Assembly (NCBI GenBank): GCA_031549105.1
Contig: JAVBQK010000087.1
Span: forward strand, 1-7,622
Reading direction: 5' to 3'
Source of the DNA: Avichristensenella sp031549105
GTDB lineage: Bacteria > Bacillota > Clostridia > Christensenellales > Aristaeellaceae
Length of the DNA stretch: 7,622 bases
Shown here: positions 1 through 7,557 of the stretch, piece by piece
Layout of the letters: the number at the start of each line of letters is the position of its first letter
Position numbering within the stretch: the first letter of the stretch is position 1
Notes under the pieces: model-generated
Database searches by the model: none
What the model was told of the DNA's origin: nothing
The model's input: the letters and a program-made list of their open reading frames with translations, nothing else
Program-made: the position numbers and the translations under genes

Positions 1-49
1 AAACCCTTGTTTGCTCCCGCAAGTGTTCGGTTACGCATGGGCAGAAGTC

Positions 50-172
50 ACCCCCTGCGTGAGAAGTGTGGGGTTTCCAAAGGGCAAGGCCCTGTGGCGC
101 GGGGTCCTGGGGAGCAGAGCTCCCCTGGCGTTTCCATCCCCCGTCCTCCTTCCCCGTGCAGGGGATGGGAAA
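50..172 (+). repeat. Intergenic hairpin repeat, copy A
   Basis: First of four copies of a modular repeat. Module a is CCCCTGCGTGAG followed by AGTGTGGGG. Module b is a hairpin with arms at 77-85 and 89-97 and loop AAG; one pair is broken here. Module c is a hairpin with arms at 109-115 and 119-125 and loop AGA. Module d contains CCCCGTCCTCCT at 139-150, which is found exactly in copy C. The 3' end adds a copy-specific inverted repeat, CCATCCCC (134-141) against GGGGATGG (161-168). The copy lies just upstream of the PBP gene and ends about 37 bases before its SD, so it would lie in the leader or overlap the promoter. The reading frame that stays open across it is a shadow. Outer boundaries are approximate. 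Confidence 0.8.
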
Positions 173-208
173 TGCTTGTCGAATCGTCCTATATACAACC
201 TTATCCAG

Positions 209-214
209 AAGGAG
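209..214 (+). promoter_or_regulatory. Ribosome binding site of the PBP gene
   Basis: AAGGAG lies six bases before the ATG at 221. It decides the start: the frame is open back to position 11, but that stretch runs through repeat copy A and has no comparable SD before its upstream ATG. Confidence 0.9.
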
Positions 215-220
215 ATAACC

Positions 221-2914
221 ATGCGCCGCAAAAATCCGGACGGAAGCCCTATTCATTCGCATTCCATCTTTAAGCCGCGCACGCGCAAGCCGAACTTTGG
301 CGTTACTGTGCTGGTGATGTGCGTGCGACTTTTTGCTATTTTGGTGCTTGTGGCGGGCGTCGCGGGCGCGGGTTTGGTGCTCGGCATCGTCAAGGCGTAT
401 ACCGAGACCGCGCCTGAGCTGAACCTGGCGAAGATTGACGACCAGGCGCAGACCTCGTTCTTTTACGATGCGCAGGGCAACCTGATCACCGACTATAAAG
501 GGTCCGAGGACCGGGTTATGGTGTCCATCGACCAGATCCCGCAGATGCTGCAGTATGCATTCATCGCCGTGGAAGACACCCGCTTCCTTACGCACAACGG
601 CGTGGACCCCAAGCGCATCGTTGGCTCGTTCGTGTCCAACCTTTCTTCTTCCAGCACGCAGGGCGGCTCCACCATCACCCAGCAGCTGCTGAAGAACAGC
701 GTGCTTTCCGATGAACAGAGCTACAAGCGCAAGATTCAGGAAGCGTACCTGGCGATGCAGCTGGAGAAAATTTACACCAAGGACCAGATCCTGGAGAGCT
801 ACCTGAACACCATCTACCTGGGCGAGAGCTATTACGGCGTGAAGACCGCCGCGTACGGCTACTTCGGCAAGGACCTGGGTGAGCTGACGCTGCGCGAGTG
901 CGCGATGCTGGCCGGCTGCGCCCGCAGCCCTTACTACTATAACCCGCGCCGCAATTTTTACACGCGCCAAACGCCGCAGGTCTCCAACGACCGGACCGAC
1001 TACGCGCTGCGCACGATGTACGAGCACCAGTTTATCACCTACGACCAATACCGCGCCGCGCTGGACCAGGGCACGGTGTCCGTGCTGTCGCAAGCGCCAA
1101 ACAGCAGCACAACGTTATATGACTATCCGTACTATGTCGAGTACGCGATCCAGGATGTCATCCGCGAGTTCCTGCGCATGAACTCGCTGGAGAACACCGC
1201 CGCCAACCGCGCCGCGATGGAAACGAAGCTGCGCACCGGCGGCTACCATGTGTACCTGTGCATCGATACTGATATTCAGAAGATTGTCGAGGACACGCTG
1301 GCCACTTATAAGGATTATCCGGTGCTGCGCGATCCGAACGACGCGGTGTACCGCCAGCGCAACACCGACGGCACCTATGTGGAAATTATCCAGCCGCAGG
1401 CCGCCGCGGTGGTCTATGACTACCACACGGGCGAACTGAAGGCCATTGTCGGCGGGCGTACCGCGCCGACCGCGCGCAAGACGCTCAACCGTGCGACCGA
1501 CATGACGATGCCCGTGGGCTCGGCAATCAAACCGATCGCCGTCTACGCCCCCGCGATCGAGATGGGGCAGTCTCCGGCCAGCATCGTCTACAACATGCCC
1601 GTCCCCATCCACGGATGGAATGCCACGCCTCCCTATCCGAGCAACTACGGCGGCGGCGGCTTTACCGGGCCGATCACGCTGCGCAAGGCGATGCGCCAGT
1701 CCTACAACACCGCCGCGGCGCAGACGCTGATGTACTATGTCTCCGTGGACCGTTCCGCGCAGTACCTCAATGCGATGGGCATCCCGGACTCGAACCTGCA
1801 GAAGACGCCGTTTGGGCTGGCGTTGGGTTCTTCCGGCATCACGCCGGTGCAAATGGCTGTGGCGTTCGGCACGCTGGGCAATGGCGGCATCTACCAGGAA
1901 CCGATATCGTTCTCCCGCATCGAAAACAGCGATGGTGACGTTATCGTGGACCGCCGCGTGTCACAGGTGAAGCGCATCGTGTTCTCCGAGGGCACGGCAT
2001 GGCTCACCGTCGATATGATGCAGGAGGTCGTGTCCAGCGGCACCGGCACTAGCGCCAAGATCAAGGGCCAGACCGTGGCCGGCAAGACGGGCACCAACAG
2101 CGACTATAAGGGCATTACTTTCTCGGGCCTGACCGGCTGGTATTCCGCCTCGGTGTGGATTGGCCATGACAACTACAAGGCGCTGACCTCCAAGGCAACC
2201 GGCGGCAACTACGCCGCGCCGCTGTGGCAGACGATCATGGAGCGTGTGCATACGACAAAGGGCCTGGAAAACCGCGCGATCAACGAAAAGTCTGCCGATC
2301 AGGTCGGCCTGCAGAAGGTAACCACCTGTGCCGTCAGCGGCATGCTCGCCACAGACGCCTGCGCCAAGGACATCAAGGGCTACGGCACGGTGACCGACTA
2401 CTGGCGCACCGACGCGATGCCGCGCGACTACTGCAACATGCACCAGGAGCTGACCATCTGCAACGACAGCGGCATGCTGGCCACCGAGTACTGCACCAAT
2501 GTCACCAACAAGAGCGCCGTCATTATCCCAATGGGGCATCCACTGTATGACTTCATCGATGGCTATCCGGACGTGATGCGGCAGTACCTCGGCGAGTTTG
2601 CGGCGCTGCGGCTGACGACCGACGACAACTACAACCAGCAGCTGATCTCGAGCCTGACATGCACGCTGCACACGCAGTACTGGGTACAGGAGCAGGAGCA
2701 ATGGGGGCAGAGCGGCAATGTCGCAGAGGCGCAGGCGCTGGTCTCCACCGCCTATGATATGCTGATGTCGCGCGGAAGCGAGCTGAGCGGTGAGGAATAC
2801 ATCTCCATCAGCTACTACATCCGCCAGCTGGAGACCGCGCTGGAGAACTATCCGGCGGTAAGCCTGGACGATGCGATGAGCGGGCTGCGGTATGCGCTGT
2901 CGGTATTTAATTAG
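221..2914 (+). CDS. Class A penicillin-binding protein (PBP1A family), bifunctional transglycosylase/transpeptidase
   Basis: Polymerises lipid II into glycan strands and crosslinks their peptides outside the membrane; 897 aa. A short basic cytoplasmic tail is followed by one membrane segment (about 28-57). The GT51 glycosyltransferase domain (about 90-260) shows the catalytic Glu motif AVEDTRF (E118) and GGSTITQQ (148-155), then the RKIQEAYLA and YLNTIYLG stretches. The penicillin-binding transpeptidase domain (about 395-675) has all three motifs: SAIK with nucleophile S434 and K437, SYN at 494-496, and KTGT from K622. After it come two copies of a C-x10-C motif containing SGMLAT (C703/C714 and C747/C758), then a Tyr/Leu-rich, probably helical tail of about 125 residues without a recognised domain. 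The gene stands alone, with a hairpin directly after the stop. Family assignment is firm; which housekeeping or sporulation PBP it corresponds to is not, so no symbol is given. Confidence 0.95.
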   Translation: MRRKNPDGSPIHSHSIFKPRTRKPNFGVTVLVMCVRLFAILVLVAGVAGAGLVLGIVKAYTETAPELNLAKIDDQAQTSFFYDAQGNLITDYKGSEDRVMVSIDQIPQMLQYAFIAVEDTRFLTHNGVDPKRIVGSFVSNLSSSSTQGGSTITQQLLKNSVLSDEQSYKRKIQEAYLAMQLEKIYTKDQILESYLNTIYLGESYYGVKTAAYGYFGKDLGELTLRECAMLAGCARSPYYYNPRRNFYTRQTPQVSNDRTDYALRTMYEHQFITYDQYRAALDQGTVSVLSQAPNSSTTLYDYPYYVEYAIQDVIREFLRMNSLENTAANRAAMETKLRTGGYHVYLCIDTDIQKIVEDTLATYKDYPVLRDPNDAVYRQRNTDGTYVEIIQPQAAAVVYDYHTGELKAIVGGRTAPTARKTLNRATDMTMPVGSAIKPIAVYAPAIEMGQSPASIVYNMPVPIHGWNATPPYPSNYGGGGFTGPITLRKAMRQSYNTAAAQTLMYYVSVDRSAQYLNAMGIPDSNLQKTPFGLALGSSGITPVQMAVAFGTLGNGGIYQEPISFSRIENSDGDVIVDRRVSQVKRIVFSEGTAWLTVDMMQEVVSSGTGTSAKIKGQTVAGKTGTNSDYKGITFSGLTGWYSASVWIGHDNYKALTSKATGGNYAAPLWQTIMERVHTTKGLENRAINEKSADQVGLQKVTTCAVSGMLATDACAKDIKGYGTVTDYWRTDAMPRDYCNMHQELTICNDSGMLATEYCTNVTNKSAVIIPMGHPLYDFIDGYPDVMRQYLGEFAALRLTTDDNYNQQLISSLTCTLHTQYWVQEQEQWGQSGNVAEAQALVSTAYDMLMSRGSELSGEEYISISYYIRQLETALENYPAVSLDDAMSGLRYALSVFN

Positions 2915-2927
2915 CGGGTGAACGAAA

Positions 2928-2964
2928 AAGAGGACCAGAGGGAGCTGCTCCCCCTGGTCCTCTT
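2928..2964 (+). terminator. Strong hairpin terminator after the PBP gene
   Basis: Begins 14 bases after the PBP stop codon. AAGAGGACCAG (2928-2938) pairs with CTGGTCCTCTT (2954-2964). After one A-C mismatch, five more pairs (2940-2944 with 2948-2952) close on a CTG loop. On the plus strand the tail is only TCTT followed by ACAATTTAAT, a weak U-tract. On the minus strand the same hairpin is followed by TTTTT, so it could also stop antisense transcription. Structure is certain; termination is inferred. Confidence 0.8.
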
Positions 2965-3087
2965 ACAATTTAATCGACTTCTTTCCACCGCTCGTTTTCT
3001 TGGGTACCATACCTCCCGGCGCACCCCGGATCCTCCCCGCCGCATTTCCACGTCTCCTATCGTCCTTTGCGTCATATCCTCTTGGGT

Positions 3088-3094
3088 AGGAGGT
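3088..3094 (+). promoter_or_regulatory. Ribosome binding site of sigK
   Basis: AGGAGGT, near-perfect complement of the 16S anti-SD, five bases before the ATG at 3100. It rules out the upstream ATG at 3067, which has no SD and would place this SD inside the coding region. Confidence 0.9.
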
Positions 3095-3099
3095 GGCGT

Positions 3100-3789
3100 A
3101 TGCTTACCACGCTGTTGCTCATGCTCAAGGATGCCCTATTTTTCTTTGGGTATATTTCCAGCCGCTCGGCGTTCCCCAAGCCTCTGTCAGCCACGGAGGA
3201 ACGCGCGTGCATCGGGCGCATGCATCAGGGTGACGAGGCGGCCCGCCGCACGCTGATTGAGCACAACCTGCGCCTGGTTGCGCACATCGCGCGCAAATAC
3301 ACCGTACCTGGCAATGACGCGGACGATCTGATCTCCATTGGCACCATCGGACTGATCAAGGCCGTGGGGACGTTCAAGGAAGGCAGCGGCGCGACGCTCT
3401 CCACGTATGCAAGCCGCTGCATCGAGAACGAAATTCTCATGTGCCTGCGCGCGTCCCAAAAAAGAAAAAACGACGTGTCCCTCAACGACGCCGTGGGCAA
3501 GGATGTGGATGGCAACGAGATATCCTATATCGACGTGCTGGGCACAGAGCCGGATGCCGTCACCGACGAGGTCGATCGTCGCATCAGCCTGGAGCGCATC
3601 AGCCGCCTGATCCGCGAAACCCTGCCCGAGCGTGAACGAACGGTGCTGGAGCTTCGCTACGGCCTAATTGACGGCCAACAACGCCCACAGTACGAGATCG
3701 CCAAGGTGCTGGGCATCTCCCGTTCCTACGTGTCTCGCCTGGAGAAAAAAGCCGTCCAACTATTAGAAAAAGGCCTAAAAGGCCTGTAA
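3100..3789 (+). CDS. sigK: RNA polymerase sporulation sigma factor SigK
   Basis: Late mother-cell sigma factor of sporulation, directing core RNA polymerase to coat, cortex and maturation genes; 229 aa. The N-terminus (1-16, MLTTLLLMLKDALFFF) is hydrophobic and resembles the pro-sequence that SpoIVFB removes from B. subtilis pro-sigma K. The family signature FPKPLS follows at 25-30. Region 2 spans about 46-117, with NLRLVAHI (56-63), DDLISIGTIGLIKA (75-88) and TYASRCIENEI (102-112), the core-binding and -10 recognition helices. Region 4 is in the last 60 residues, with ERERTVLELRYGL and the helix-turn-helix EIAKVLGISRSYVSRLEKKA for -35 recognition. The frame is continuous from start to stop, so no skin-type prophage interrupts it here. 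It is preceded by 135 non-coding bases after the PBP terminator and converges on mltG. SigE, SigG and SigF relatives are less likely, given the FPKPLS and IENEILM sequences and the N-terminal leader. Confidence 0.93.
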   Translation: MLTTLLLMLKDALFFFGYISSRSAFPKPLSATEERACIGRMHQGDEAARRTLIEHNLRLVAHIARKYTVPGNDADDLISIGTIGLIKAVGTFKEGSGATLSTYASRCIENEILMCLRASQKRKNDVSLNDAVGKDVDGNEISYIDVLGTEPDAVTDEVDRRISLERISRLIRETLPERERTVLELRYGLIDGQQRPQYEIAKVLGISRSYVSRLEKKAVQLLEKGLKGL

Positions 3790-3805
3790 GTCAAGGGACG
3801 CCATA

Positions 3806-3905
3806 TCCCTCCCGCCGTGAGGCGAAATGTTAGGGAGTCCAGAGGGACAAGGTCCCTTTGGCGAGGGGTCCAGGGGAGCAGAGCTCCCCTGGCGTCTCCC
3901 CGTCT
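3806..3905 (+). repeat. Intergenic hairpin repeat, copy B, between convergent sigK and mltG
   Basis: Aligns with copy A over its whole length. Module a is diverged (CCGTGAGGCG and the following bases). Module b is a hairpin with arms 3839-3848 and 3852-3861 and loop AAG; it carries GAC/GTC where the other copies have GC/GC, an inserted pair that keeps the stem. Module c is a perfect 10-bp hairpin (3870-3879 with 3883-3892, loop AGA). Module d is cut short at CCCCGTCT, directly against the mltG stop codon. It fills most of the space between two converging genes, so its hairpins may end transcription from both sides, although neither strand has a good U-tract. A smaller AGGGA/TCCCT dyad at 3794-3810 lies between it and the sigK stop. 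Confidence 0.8.
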
Positions 3906-5084
3906 TTAAACCCCGCGCTCCTGATCGTACTGCTCCCATAGCGGGCGGTACATAGCTGCGGCGGCGTTGTGCTCAGCTTCTGTCTTCGAGAAGTGCAACG
4001 TACCTTCTGCGGGGCTGGTGGAACAGAAGTATAGATAGCCCTGGGCCATGAACTCCTCATCCGGGTAAAGTGCGGCGCGTATCGCCGCCTTGGACGGGCT
4101 GCAGATGGGACCGATGGGCAGGCCGGCATTCCTGTAGGTATTGTAGGGTGAAGCGGTGTTGAGCTGTTCGTTGGTCAGCGCCATCTTCTTGGAGCGAGTA
4201 TAGTACTGCACCGTAACGTCTGAGCCAAGCGTCATGCCCTTCTTGAGGCGAGAATGAAACACCGCGGAGACCTTGGCGAAGTCATCTTCCTTCGCCTCCT
4301 TTTCGATCATCGACGCCAGCGTGATCACTTGATCCATCGTCATGCTGAGCGCGTCGGCGCGGTCGTGGAACTCGGCGGTATAGACGACCTCCACCTGCGA
4401 GATCAGCTTCTGGATCACATTATCCATCGTGGCGGTGTTGTATACCTCGTAGGTGTCCGGCGCTAAATACCCCTCCAGTAAGTATAACCGCTGGGTATAG
4501 TTGGATGTCTGCATCACATCGTGGATGTAGTAATACTTGCCGTACGTTTCGCCATCGTTGCACGCAGCGTAGAACGCCTCCTTCGAGGATGCGATGCCCT
4601 GCTTGACCAGATACTCGGCGATGTCATCGATGTTCCAGCCAGGAATGATGGTGATCTTGCGCGTCAGCGGATTGCCGTCGCCAGCGGTCAGCTGGCCAAT
4701 GATCTCAGAGAGCGTCATCGCGCGGCTCAGCGTATATTCGCCCACCTGCACCTTCTGGCTCAGGCCCTGAAAGTCCATCAGGTACTTGAGCACCGACCGG
4801 TTGCGGATCAGGCCCTGCTCCTCCAGCTTGTTGGTGACGCTCGTCAACGAACTGCCGCTTTCCACCACGAAGGTGACGGGCGTGTTATCCGCAGGGTCCA
4901 CGGGGTTAAAGAAACGATCACCCAGCATGTTCCAGCCCGTCAGCGCGATGCCGGCTACCAAAATGCCTGCCGCCACCACGATCAATACCGGCCGGGCGGC
5001 ATGCCACAGCCAGTCGTACCAGTAAAAGCCGTATCTGCGTTCCTCGTGTAAGGACTGATGATCGTAGCGCTTGCGCTTGTTCAC
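3906..5084 (-). CDS. mltG: Endolytic murein transglycosylase MltG (YceG-like)
   Basis: Membrane-anchored lytic transglycosylase that cleaves nascent glycan strands and helps set strand length; 392 aa from the GTG start. Residue numbers here count from the upstream ATG at 5102; subtract 6 for the GTG start. A basic, aromatic cytoplasmic N-terminus precedes one membrane segment (about 38-58). A LysM-like region (about 75-145) is followed by the catalytic YceG domain: LEGYLAPDTYEVY (209-221), ASMIEKEA with the presumed catalytic Glu E267, LGSDVTVQYY (292-301), SPYNTYRNAGLPIGPICSP (318-336) and the C-terminal YLYFCS and HFSKTEAEHN motifs. These match the family in order and spacing. The GTG is chosen because AAGGAG sits six bases before it, while the ATG has no SD. 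It lies 31 bases downstream of the YlbF-family stop, so it is probably the last gene of the rnjA transcript. Confidence 0.94.
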   Translation of the reverse strand: MNKRKRYDHQSLHEERRYGFYWYDWLWHAARPVLIVVAAGILVAGIALTGWNMLGDRFFNPVDPADNTPVTFVVESGSSLTSVTNKLEEQGLIRNRSVLKYLMDFQGLSQKVQVGEYTLSRAMTLSEIIGQLTAGDGNPLTRKITIIPGWNIDDIAEYLVKQGIASSKEAFYAACNDGETYGKYYYIHDVMQTSNYTQRLYLLEGYLAPDTYEVYNTATMDNVIQKLISQVEVVYTAEFHDRADALSMTMDQVITLASMIEKEAKEDDFAKVSAVFHSRLKKGMTLGSDVTVQYYTRSKKMALTNEQLNTASPYNTYRNAGLPIGPICSPSKAAIRAALYPDEEFMAQGYLYFCSTSPAEGTLHFSKTEAEHNAAAAMYRPLWEQYDQERGV

Positions 5085-5090
5085 GCGCGG

Positions 5091-5096
5091 CTCCTT
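5091..5096 (-). promoter_or_regulatory. Ribosome binding site deciding the mltG GTG start
   Basis: Read on the minus strand, AAGGAG lies six bases before the GTG at 5084. It overlaps codons 3-4 of the longer frame beginning at the ATG at 5102. That ATG is preceded by pyrimidine-rich, SD-less sequence, so the GTG is the better start. Confidence 0.8.
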
Positions 5097-5115
5097 TCCC
5101 ATCGGGGCGAATGGG

Positions 5116-5463
5116 CTATACGCCCAACATATCCATGTTGATGCCGCCCGCCTCGGAAATAATCTTGAACACGTCGGCTATCAGTTTCTGCAGCCGCATC
5201 TCGGCCATCAGATAGGCCTGTACATCACCGTTTAGGTAGAGCAGCGACCCAATCTGCGAAAAGCGCCGCATCTCCTCCTCCGGCACGGCCGAACCGCCCA
5301 TCGCCTGAATCTGTAGCGCCATCTGCAGCCGCTTGTATTCGGCCAGCAGCGCGCGGTTGGTGTCGTCCGCCTCCGCCGCAGTGCGGAGCCTCTTGCACTC
5401 GGTCGCCTCGTCGCTCTCGCGAATCGCCCGGGCGAGCGAATGCGCGCTATCATAAACAGTCAC
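5116..5463 (-). CDS. YlbF/YmcA (Com_YlbF, YheA-like) family protein
   Basis: Small, probably all-helical cytoplasmic protein of 115 aa. Helical stretches are visible at about 3-17 (VYDSAHSLARAIRES), 20-55 (charged, coiled-coil-like, containing YKRLQMALQIQAM), 61-77 and 80-104. This pattern and length match the Com_YlbF family, which includes YlbF, YmcA and the shorter YheA. In B. subtilis YlbF and YmcA act with YaaT as a complex that modulates RNase Y, competence, sporulation and biofilm genes; YheA has no clear role. The length is closer to YheA, so a specific symbol is not justified. The start is a GTG with GAGGAGG nine bases upstream and no better start nearby. It sits 73 bases after rnjA and 31 before mltG, same strand, consistent with co-transcription. 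Confidence 0.85.
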   Translation of the reverse strand: MTVYDSAHSLARAIRESDEATECKRLRTAAEADDTNRALLAEYKRLQMALQIQAMGGSAVPEEEMRRFSQIGSLLYLNGDVQAYLMAEMRLQKLIADVFKIISEAGGINMDMLGV

Positions 5464-5472
5464 CTGCGTGTT

Positions 5473-5479
5473 CCTCCTC
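5473..5479 (-). promoter_or_regulatory. Ribosome binding site of the YlbF-family gene
   Basis: GAGGAGG on the minus strand, nine bases before the GTG at 5463. Spacing is slightly long but the match to the anti-SD is strong, and it supports the GTG start. Confidence 0.8.
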
Positions 5480-5486
5480 TATAGAA

Positions 5487-5507
5487 CGAAGGACACGCTG
5501 TCCTCCG
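5487..5507 (-). other. Intercistronic hairpin between rnjA and the YlbF-family gene
   Basis: On the minus strand CGGAGGACA pairs with TGTCCTTCG over nine pairs, one of them G-U, around a GCG loop. It is followed by TTC and CTAT rather than a run of U, so it looks more like a processing or stability element than a full terminator. It lies 30 bases after the rnjA stop and just before the next SD. Confidence 0.5.
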
Positions 5508-5536
5508 TCCCGTATTCTGCGCGCGTGACCTTCCGG

Positions 5537-7198
5537 TCATACATCCACAATGATCGGCAGGATCATCGGGTTGCGCTTAATCTGCTCGTAAATGTATTTG
5601 TGAAGCGACTCGCGTACGCGGGTTTTGATCTGATTCCAGTCCGATGGCTCGATCTGGTCATACTCGCCCAGAATCCTGCGCACGACGTTTTTGACGTTTT
5701 CCATCAGGTCTTCGGCCTCGCGCATGTAGACGAACCCGCGCGAGATCACGTCCGGTCCGGCAACCAGCACGCCCTGCTCGCTGTCCACCGCCATCACCAC
5801 GATGATCAGGCCGTCCTGCGAGAGGTGTTTGCGGTCGCGCAGCACCACGTTGCCCACGTCGCCAATGCCCAGACCGTCGATCAGCACGCTGCCTGCCGGC
5901 ACGGTGCCGATGATGCTGGCATGGTTCGGCGTCAGTTCGATGATGCCGCCCAGCTCCGGGATGATCGTGTTTTTCTCGCTCATGCCCAGGCTCTGCGCAA
6001 GTTTGGCGTGCTGGCACAGGTGGCGGTATTCGCCGTGCACGGGGATGAAGTACTTCGGCTTTGCCAGCGAGTGGACGAGCTTGAGCTCCTCCTGGCAGGC
6101 GTGGCCGGATACGTGCACCTCGGCCAGCGACTTGTACTTCACCGTCGCGCCGCAGCGGTAGAGCTGGTCGAGCAGGCGGGATACGAGCTTTTCGTTGCCC
6201 GGAATCACGGACGATGACAGGATCACCAGGTCGCTCGGCCCAATCTTCACCCTGCGGTGTTCGCCGAACGCCATGCGCATCAGGCCGCTCATCGGCTCGC
6301 CCTGGCTTCCGGTGGTCATGATGACGACCTCTTCATCGTTGTAGCGGTCCAGGTCGTCCATGTCGATCTGCCGCCCCTCGGGGATGTGCAGCTCGCCCAG
6401 CTGCACCGCCAGCTTGGTGATGTTGACCATGCTGCGGCCAATGATGCAGATCTTGCGCCCGTAGCGCATTGCGGCGTCGACGACCATCTGCACGCGGCTG
6501 ACGTTAGAGGCGAACGATGCGACGAGGATGCGCCCCTTCGCATCTCGGAACAGGTTGTTGAACGTCTCCGCGACACTCTTTTCGGTCATTGTGAAGCCGC
6601 CGCGCTCCACGTTGGTGGAGTCGGCCAGCAGCGCCAGCAGGCCCTTGTTGCCCAGTTCCGCGATCGTGCTCAGGTCGGTCGTCTCGCCGTCGGTGGGCGT
6701 GTAGTCGATCTTGAAGTCGCCCGTATGCAGGATGGTGCCGTCGGGTGTGGTGATTGCCACGGCCACCGCGCCCGCGATGGAGTGGCACACCCGGATGAAC
6801 TTGACCGTGAACTTACCCAGGCGGATGCTGTCGCCCGCCTTAACGACGTTGAGCTGGATGTTGTTAACCTTGTGCTCCTTGAGCTTGAGTTCAACCATCG
6901 CCAGCGTCAGCCGCGTGCCGTACATCGGCGCAGGCACCTGCTGTAACACATACGGCGTCGCGCCGATATGGTCCTCGTGCCCGTGGGTGATGACATACCC
7001 GCGTATCCGGTCGGCGTTCTTGATCAAATATGTGATGTCGGGGATAACCAGGTCGATGCCCAGCATATCCGCGCTGGGGAAAATGAGCCCGCAATCGACC
7101 ACAATCAGGTCGTCCCCATACTCGAAAACGGTCATATTTTTACCGATTTCATCCACACCGCCTAGCGGTATGATGCGAACCCTTGGCTTTTCTGCCAT
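5537..7198 (-). CDS. rnjA: Ribonuclease J (metallo-beta-lactamase/beta-CASP RNase)
   Basis: Cytoplasmic RNase with 5'-3' exonuclease and endonuclease activity in mRNA decay and rRNA maturation; 553 aa, the usual family length. The metallo-beta-lactamase core begins with IIPLGGVDEIGKN (9-21) and carries the zinc ligands of THGHEDHIGA (H72, H74, D76, H77), H139 in RVCHSIAGAVA, and D161 in TGDFKID. The beta-CASP insert covers roughly 205-345, with the TTGSQGEPMSGL segment at 295-306. HVSGH (362-366) is the 5'-phosphate-binding loop and PVHGEYRHL contains the last zinc ligand, H388. The C-terminal domain (about 450-553) ends in the typical RNPMILPIIVDV. All catalytic residues are present. AAGGAGG six bases upstream supports the ATG. 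RNase J1 and J2 cannot be told apart by eye; intact ligands favour the active, J1-like form. It appears to be first in a rnjA - ylbF-like - mltG transcript. Confidence 0.95.
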   Translation of the reverse strand: MAEKPRVRIIPLGGVDEIGKNMTVFEYGDDLIVVDCGLIFPSADMLGIDLVIPDITYLIKNADRIRGYVITHGHEDHIGATPYVLQQVPAPMYGTRLTLAMVELKLKEHKVNNIQLNVVKAGDSIRLGKFTVKFIRVCHSIAGAVAVAITTPDGTILHTGDFKIDYTPTDGETTDLSTIAELGNKGLLALLADSTNVERGGFTMTEKSVAETFNNLFRDAKGRILVASFASNVSRVQMVVDAAMRYGRKICIIGRSMVNITKLAVQLGELHIPEGRQIDMDDLDRYNDEEVVIMTTGSQGEPMSGLMRMAFGEHRRVKIGPSDLVILSSSVIPGNEKLVSRLLDQLYRCGATVKYKSLAEVHVSGHACQEELKLVHSLAKPKYFIPVHGEYRHLCQHAKLAQSLGMSEKNTIIPELGGIIELTPNHASIIGTVPAGSVLIDGLGIGDVGNVVLRDRKHLSQDGLIIVVMAVDSEQGVLVAGPDVISRGFVYMREAEDLMENVKNVVRRILGEYDQIEPSDWNQIKTRVRESLHKYIYEQIKRNPMILPIIVDV

Positions 7199-7204
7199 GA
7201 GATC

Positions 7205-7211
7205 CCTCCTT
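7205..7211 (-). promoter_or_regulatory. Ribosome binding site of rnjA
   Basis: AAGGAGG on the minus strand, six bases before the ATG at 7198. It begins three bases after the 14-base palindrome at 7214-7227, so a structure or protein there could affect ribosome access. Confidence 0.9.
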
Positions 7212-7213
7212 CC

Positions 7214-7227
7214 ATTTCAGCTGAAAT
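7214..7227. promoter_or_regulatory. Perfect 14-base palindrome in the rnjA leader
   Basis: ATTTCAGCTGAAAT is a perfect dyad three bases upstream of the rnjA SD. With no unpaired centre it is a poor RNA hairpin but a plausible site for a dimeric DNA-binding protein, or an RNA pairing or cleavage site. No known operator was recognised. Confidence 0.4.
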
Positions 7228-7310
7228 ACGATAACAAAACTAGCGCACCGATTTACAGCATCGCGCGCCAGCAACGTCCTTGTGAGAGGCCCATGTGGAG
7301 CTATATCGAA

Positions 7311-7332
7311 CGCGCCGATTCACCCCGGCGCG
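7311..7332 (-). other. GC-rich hairpin in the rnjA leader
   Basis: CGCGCCG and CGGCGCG form seven perfect GC pairs around an eight-base loop. If transcription starts at the promoter near 7368, this lies about 30-50 bases into a leader of roughly 160 bases. A stable 5' structure could protect the transcript from 5'-end attack or serve autoregulation. No riboswitch class was recognised. Confidence 0.45.
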
Positions 7333-7367
7333 GACAATGCAAGCGAAAATCATACTTCAACAAATAG

Positions 7368-7376
7368 AGTATACCA
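7368..7376 (-). promoter_or_regulatory. Extended -10 promoter for the rnjA operon
   Basis: On the minus strand TGGTATACT matches the extended -10 form TGnTATAAT with one mismatch. At 17-base spacing the -35 is poor (TAGCAT), which is common for extended -10 promoters. A run of eight T (7404-7411 on plus as A8) falls at about -43 to -50, where an UP element would lie. The start would be near 7361, leaving a leader of about 160 bases. Confidence 0.55.
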
Positions 7377-7424
7377 CAAAATGGGTTCTTATGCTACCGG
7401 CGCAAAAAAAAGATGACACGAGAG

Positions 7425-7531
7425 GGGTGGAGGAGGACGGGGAACGGCCTCCGGCGGCCCAAGGGCTCTGCCCTTGGGAATCCCGGGAAGGGCTTTGCCC
7501 TTTCCAAACCCATGTTGGCTCACGCGAGGGG
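7425..7531 (-). repeat. Intergenic hairpin repeat, copy C, reversed
   Basis: Minus-strand copy beginning at module a (CCCCTCGCGTGAG, 7531-7519). Two hairpins follow: 7485-7493 with 7497-7505 (nine pairs, one wobble) and 7458-7466 with 7470-7478 (nine perfect pairs), both with three-base loops. It ends with module d, CCCCGTCCTCCT (7442-7431), identical to copy A. Module c differs from copies A and B: the second hairpin here is a CCCAAGGGC stem, and a GGCC dyad at 7446-7459 comes next. It lies upstream of the rnjA promoter. Confidence 0.75.
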
Positions 7532-7557
7532 TTAGGATTTACAATTGATAGATATCA